Source: Geobacter sp. (GTDB taxonomy: Bacteria; Desulfobacterota; Desulfuromonadia; Geobacterales; DSM-12255). From it: a stretch of DNA of 64,000 nt. Position 1 is the stretch's first letter. Each line of letters opens with the position of its first letter. This document shows, in pieces, positions 61,281 through 64,000 of the stretch. The notes beneath the pieces are model-generated. The model had not been told where the DNA came from. It did no database searches and saw only the letters and a program-made list of their open reading frames with translations. A program made the translations under genes and the position numbers. The stretch covers positions 1-64,000 of the forward strand of contig VFJK01000016.1 in assembly GCA_009886125.1 (NCBI GenBank), read 5' to 3'.

Positions 61281-61317
61281 AAAGGGCTGCGGATAATCCG
61301 CAGCCCTTTTTATTTTC
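61281..61317. terminator. terminator between mglA and the EamA gene
   Basis: AAAGGGCTGCGGA and TCCGCAGCCCTTT with TAA loop, then TATTTT; the end of the minus-strand gene lies inside it, so it may serve both strands. Confidence 0.85.
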
Positions 61318-62227
61318 CGTTATTGAATGAGGCTTGATTGAGTCCCCTTTCCCGATACAGCCGGATGCAGAGCGGCACCAGAACCGCGCTGAAAATAAGC
61401 AGGCAGCCGAACCACTCTCGCAGGTTCATCCTTTCTCCCAGCACAAGATAGCCGCCGATCATGCTCCAGACCGGATCAAGGGTATAAATAAGGCCGGCCT
61501 GTGTCGGGTTTGTATGCCTCTGCCAGGTATTCTGCAGGGTAAAACAGATAACCGTCGGGAATATTGCGCAGTATGCCAGCGCACCTGAGCCAGCCAGCCC
61601 TATGCTGAAGTCTGGTGGAGGGAACGCCAGCACCAGTACCCATCCGAAGATCATGACTGTGGCGAACTGTACCAGAGATACCAGATACACATCTTCATCC
61701 TTCAGTATCCTTGATACCGTTATAATATGGATAGCTATAAAGAGCGCACAGATCGTCGAAACGAGATCCCCTCTGCTGAATCCCCCTGCACCTCCTTGTG
61801 CCAACTGCCAGATCCCTCCCAGTGCAAGCAGTATCCCGGTCAGGCTACCGCCGCCCACCCGTTCCCTCCAGAGGAGAAAACAGATAAGAGGGATTAACAG
61901 GACAAAAAGATTGTTAAGGAATCCGGCTCTTGTCGCGGAGGTCCCGGAAAGCCCCATGACAAAAGTGAAATTAGTCGCTGCCAGGGCAAGCCCGACAAGA
62001 AATCCCCGTTTCAATGTATCCATGGAAAACATTCGCAGGCGGGGGATACATATGCAGGCCATGATTATGGTAGCAACCGTGAATCTGATCGCAAGAAAGG
62101 CGACAGGAGGGACTTCACGAAAGCCTATCTTGTTGAATACAAAACTGCCGCCCCAGAAGATCGTGGTAAGAATGAGGAAAAAATGGACTTTTACTTGCGA
62201 GATGCCTTCATCGGGGCTGTTTTTCAT
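61310..62227 (-). CDS. EamA/DMT family transporter
   Basis: 305 aa with ten membrane helices as two EamA repeats (about 12-145 and 155-290). The motif ATNFTFVMGLSGTSATRAGFLNNLFVLLIPL is typical of repeat 1 and NTWQRHTNPTQAGLIYTLDPVWSMIGG of repeat 2. Metabolite export is likely but substrate is unknown. Convergent with mglA; upstream lies the GGDEF gene. Confidence 0.92.
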   Translation of the reverse strand: MKNSPDEGISQVKVHFFLILTTIFWGGSFVFNKIGFREVPPVAFLAIRFTVATIIMACICIPRLRMFSMDTLKRGFLVGLALAATNFTFVMGLSGTSATRAGFLNNLFVLLIPLICFLLWRERVGGGSLTGILLALGGIWQLAQGGAGGFSRGDLVSTICALFIAIHIITVSRILKDEDVYLVSLVQFATVMIFGWVLVLAFPPPDFSIGLAGSGALAYCAIFPTVICFTLQNTWQRHTNPTQAGLIYTLDPVWSMIGGYLVLGERMNLREWFGCLLIFSAVLVPLCIRLYRERGLNQASFNNGK

Positions 62228-62276
62228 TGAGGGATTAAAGACTGTAGAACGCGGTAAATCAATAAAAAAGAGTGGA

Positions 62277-63206
62277 TCATTTGCGGTTCATTGAAAAGAC
62301 TCGGTTCCTTCCTGCAACCTTTGCCCGATACATGGCTTCATCAGCTTCCCTGATCAGATCCGGGACCGAGGTGATAAAATCTGTCGGATAGGTGGCGACT
62401 CCCATGCTGGCAGTGACTTTAAGAGCCTTGAGTGAGCCGGTGTACGAGTGGTTCTGAATAAGATTGCGAAGACGCTCTGCAATGATAAGTGCATCTTCAT
62501 GGCTGGTCTCCGGCATAGTTAGGACGAACTCCTCTCCGCCGTAGCGGGAGACAAAATCGTAACTGCGCAGACCGGACTGAGAGAGCCTGGCTATGGAAGC
62601 CAGTATCTCATCGCCTCTCTGGTGGCCGTACTGGTCGTTTACATGTTTAAAATGATCAATATCGATCATCACTAAAGAGAGATGCCCCCCCTTTCTCTCG
62701 GCCCGCTGCATCTCCTTCTCCAGCATATTCATCATGTAGCGGCGATTGTAGATCAGGGTCAACGGGTCAGTATCAGAGAGCTGCTTCAGCCGGTCGTTGG
62801 ATTTTTTCAGTTCATCCTGGAGGCCCTTGATTTTCAGATGGACTTTAACCCGGGCGATCAGCTCAGGAGCATCGAAGGGCTTGGTAACGTAGTCACTGGC
62901 CCCATGCCCCAACAGCTTGACCTTCAACTCGCGATCAGCATGACCGGTAAGCATAATGACCGGAATATCAGATAACTGCTTGTTGCTGCTGATCATCCCC
63001 AACAGCTTGAACCCATCGATGCGCGGCATTTCAAGATCACAGAGGATCAGGTCGATCGGGGTAGTCAGGAGCAGCTTGAAAGCCTCTATTCCGTCGCCGG
63101 CCTGAAGGATCCGGTCGCAGAGTGCGGCACTCATCAGCTCGTGCGCAATCTGGGCCCGGACAGTTTCAGAATCATCTATGATCAGGATGGCTTTTGCCAC
63201 GTACAC
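62277..63206 (-). CDS. response regulator with diguanylate cyclase output
   Basis: 309 aa. Receiver domain 1-125 with acidic pocket DD at 11-12, phosphoacceptor Asp57 (LCDLEMP), Thr87 and Lys109. A coiled linker follows, then a GGDEF domain with active site RYGGEEF at 221-227 and the inhibitory RxxD site (RSYD at 214-217) five residues before it. It should make cyclic di-GMP under phosphorelay control and be subject to product inhibition. GTG start. It lies 14 bases after rpe on the same strand, so it may share its transcript. A PilZ receptor lies elsewhere in the window. Confidence 0.93.
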   Translation of the reverse strand: MYVAKAILIIDDSETVRAQIAHELMSAALCDRILQAGDGIEAFKLLLTTPIDLILCDLEMPRIDGFKLLGMISSNKQLSDIPVIMLTGHADRELKVKLLGHGASDYVTKPFDAPELIARVKVHLKIKGLQDELKKSNDRLKQLSDTDPLTLIYNRRYMMNMLEKEMQRAERKGGHLSLVMIDIDHFKHVNDQYGHQRGDEILASIARLSQSGLRSYDFVSRYGGEEFVLTMPETSHEDALIIAERLRNLIQNHSYTGSLKALKVTASMGVATYPTDFITSVPDLIREADEAMYRAKVAGRNRVFSMNRK

Positions 63207-63220
63207 TCACAAACCAGCTG

Positions 63221-63886
63221 TTAGAGAACCGGCTCTTTAGCCTGCGCCTTCAAAGCTTTTATCGTAGCTGCATAATCAGCGTTCCCGAACACCGCACTTC
63301 CGGCAACAAAGACGTCAGCACCGGCATGAGATATCCTGGCGATATTATCCACTTTCACGCCACCATCGACCTCAAGCTCAGCCTCCAGCCCCCGCTTATC
63401 GAGCATCGCCCGGAGAGATTTTATTTTCGGGATGCACTCCTCGATGAAAGACTGCCCGCCGAATCCCGGATTAACGGTCATGAGGAGCACCAGGTCGAGA
63501 TCGGCAAGCAGATACTCCAGAACGTTGAGAGGCGTTGCCGGGTTCAGCGAGACTCCGGCTCTCTTGCCGAGACTCTTTATCAGCTGGATGCTTCTATGGA
63601 GATGCGTCGATGCCTCTGCATGAACAACGATTATATCGGCTCCTGCCTCGGCAAAATCAGGGATGAATCTGTCAGGGTCCGCGATCATCAGGTGGACGTC
63701 GAGCGGCAGCTTCGTAACTTTCCGCAGAGCAGCAACTACAGGAGGACCGATCGTTATGTTCGGCACAAAATGCCCATCCATTACATCGACATGAATATAA
63801 TCCGCTCCGGCGGCCTCAACAGCTCTGACCTCATCTCCGAGTCGGCAAAAATCTGCAGAAAGTATGGATGGCGCAATTTTTTTCAT
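63221..63886 (-). CDS. rpe: ribulose-phosphate 3-epimerase
   Basis: 221 aa TIM-barrel enzyme linking ribulose-5-P and xylulose-5-P in the pentose phosphate pathway. The [10 protein letters not shown] start, [12 protein letters not shown] and [20 protein letters not shown] and ELEVDGGV blocks hold the metal His and Asp residues. Start at 63886 after AGGAG. It follows the RsmB gene with a ten-base gap, an arrangement seen in relatives. Confidence 0.97.
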   Translation of the reverse strand: MKKIAPSILSADFCRLGDEVRAVEAAGADYIHVDVMDGHFVPNITIGPPVVAALRKVTKLPLDVHLMIADPDRFIPDFAEAGADIIVVHAEASTHLHRSIQLIKSLGKRAGVSLNPATPLNVLEYLLADLDLVLLMTVNPGFGGQSFIEECIPKIKSLRAMLDKRGLEAELEVDGGVKVDNIARISHAGADVFVAGSAVFGNADYAATIKALKAQAKEPVL

Positions 63887-63896
63887 CAGTAAACTC

Positions 63897-64000
63897 CTAT
63901 GATCTCTTTCTGAGCCTTGCCGCATAAAAGCCGTCCATTCCGTCCCTATGAGGCCAACTGCGGAAAAACCCGGCAGCGGTTTCCATCTGTCCAAGCTGTG
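63897..64000 (-). CDS. rsmB: RsmB/Sun-like 16S rRNA m5C methyltransferase, C-terminal end only
   Basis: The reading frame on the minus strand ends at TAG 63897 and reads [19 protein letters not shown] then [14 protein letters not shown]. The DGFYAARL block is the standard end of RsmB/Fmu rRNA cytosine-5 methyltransferases. The rest of the gene is outside the window. Upstream of and close to rpe. Confidence 0.8.
   Translation of the reverse strand, partial: QLGQMETAAGFFRSWPHRDGMDGFYAARLRKRS

Overview
The window looks like a piece of a Geobacter-type chromosome (Desulfuromonadia/Geobacterales). This rests on gene content, not on a database search: the runs rho-rpmE-thyX-DUF1385-prfA-prmC-murA-hisG-hisD and tRNA-Ser-ffs-dnaX-ybaB-recR-(pyruvate:ferredoxin oxidoreductase)-mglB-mglA match the gene order I remember for Geobacter relatives. 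The single-chain pyruvate:ferredoxin oxidoreductase, the PilZ and GGDEF proteins and the many small palindromic intergenic elements fit the same picture.

Layout. (1) 1-12.4 kb: a CAT-anticodon tRNA, an RlmL-type rRNA methylase and a GspE/PilB ATPase on the minus strand. Then a plus-strand housekeeping run covers transcription termination (rho), ribosome and release-factor functions (rpmE, prfA, prmC), thymidylate synthesis (thyX), peptidoglycan precursor synthesis (murA) and histidine synthesis (hisG, hisD). Several gaps in this run hold a different palindromic repeat. (2) 12.4-31.1 kb: a looser stretch with secreted and membrane proteins, a RAYT transposase unit bounded by inverted repeats, a cNMP-CBS-DUF294 signalling protein behind a structured leader, a CDP-diglyceride hydrolase homologue, a lone organomercurial lyase (merB), a TPR membrane protein, two decayed genes, dgkA, PilZ, a YgjP-type protease followed by an RNase H-like protein, and an MFS transporter. 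(3) 31.25 to about 53.39 kb: a genomic island next to tRNA-Ser(GGA). It carries a P4-type integrase, an AlpA-like regulator, a pair of paralogous unknown proteins, a small resolvase, a short RadC, a type I restriction-modification operon with an AlbA/Schlafen-type gene inside it, a large serine recombinase-ParB-RepB module, and at its right end a compact operon of an OGG-like DNA glycosylase, a small Gly-rich protein, a PfkB-deoxyribosyltransferase fusion, a QueC-like protein and a nitroreductase-like protein. (4) 53.4-64 kb: housekeeping again, with SRP RNA, dnaX, ybaB, recR, pyruvate:ferredoxin oxidoreductase, mglBA, an EamA exporter, and rsmB-rpe-diguanylate cyclase on the minus strand.

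How it fits together. The island separates tRNA-Ser from the SRP RNA and dnaX, which I believe are neighbours in related genomes. It looks like a layered defence and mobility island: restriction-modification, several recombinases and a nucleotide/deazaguanine-chemistry operon. That last operon (about 49.0-53.2 kb) is my best candidate for a poorly described system. It shares QueC-like and OGG-like parts with type IV CBASS, but no cyclase, TGT or effector gene is visible.
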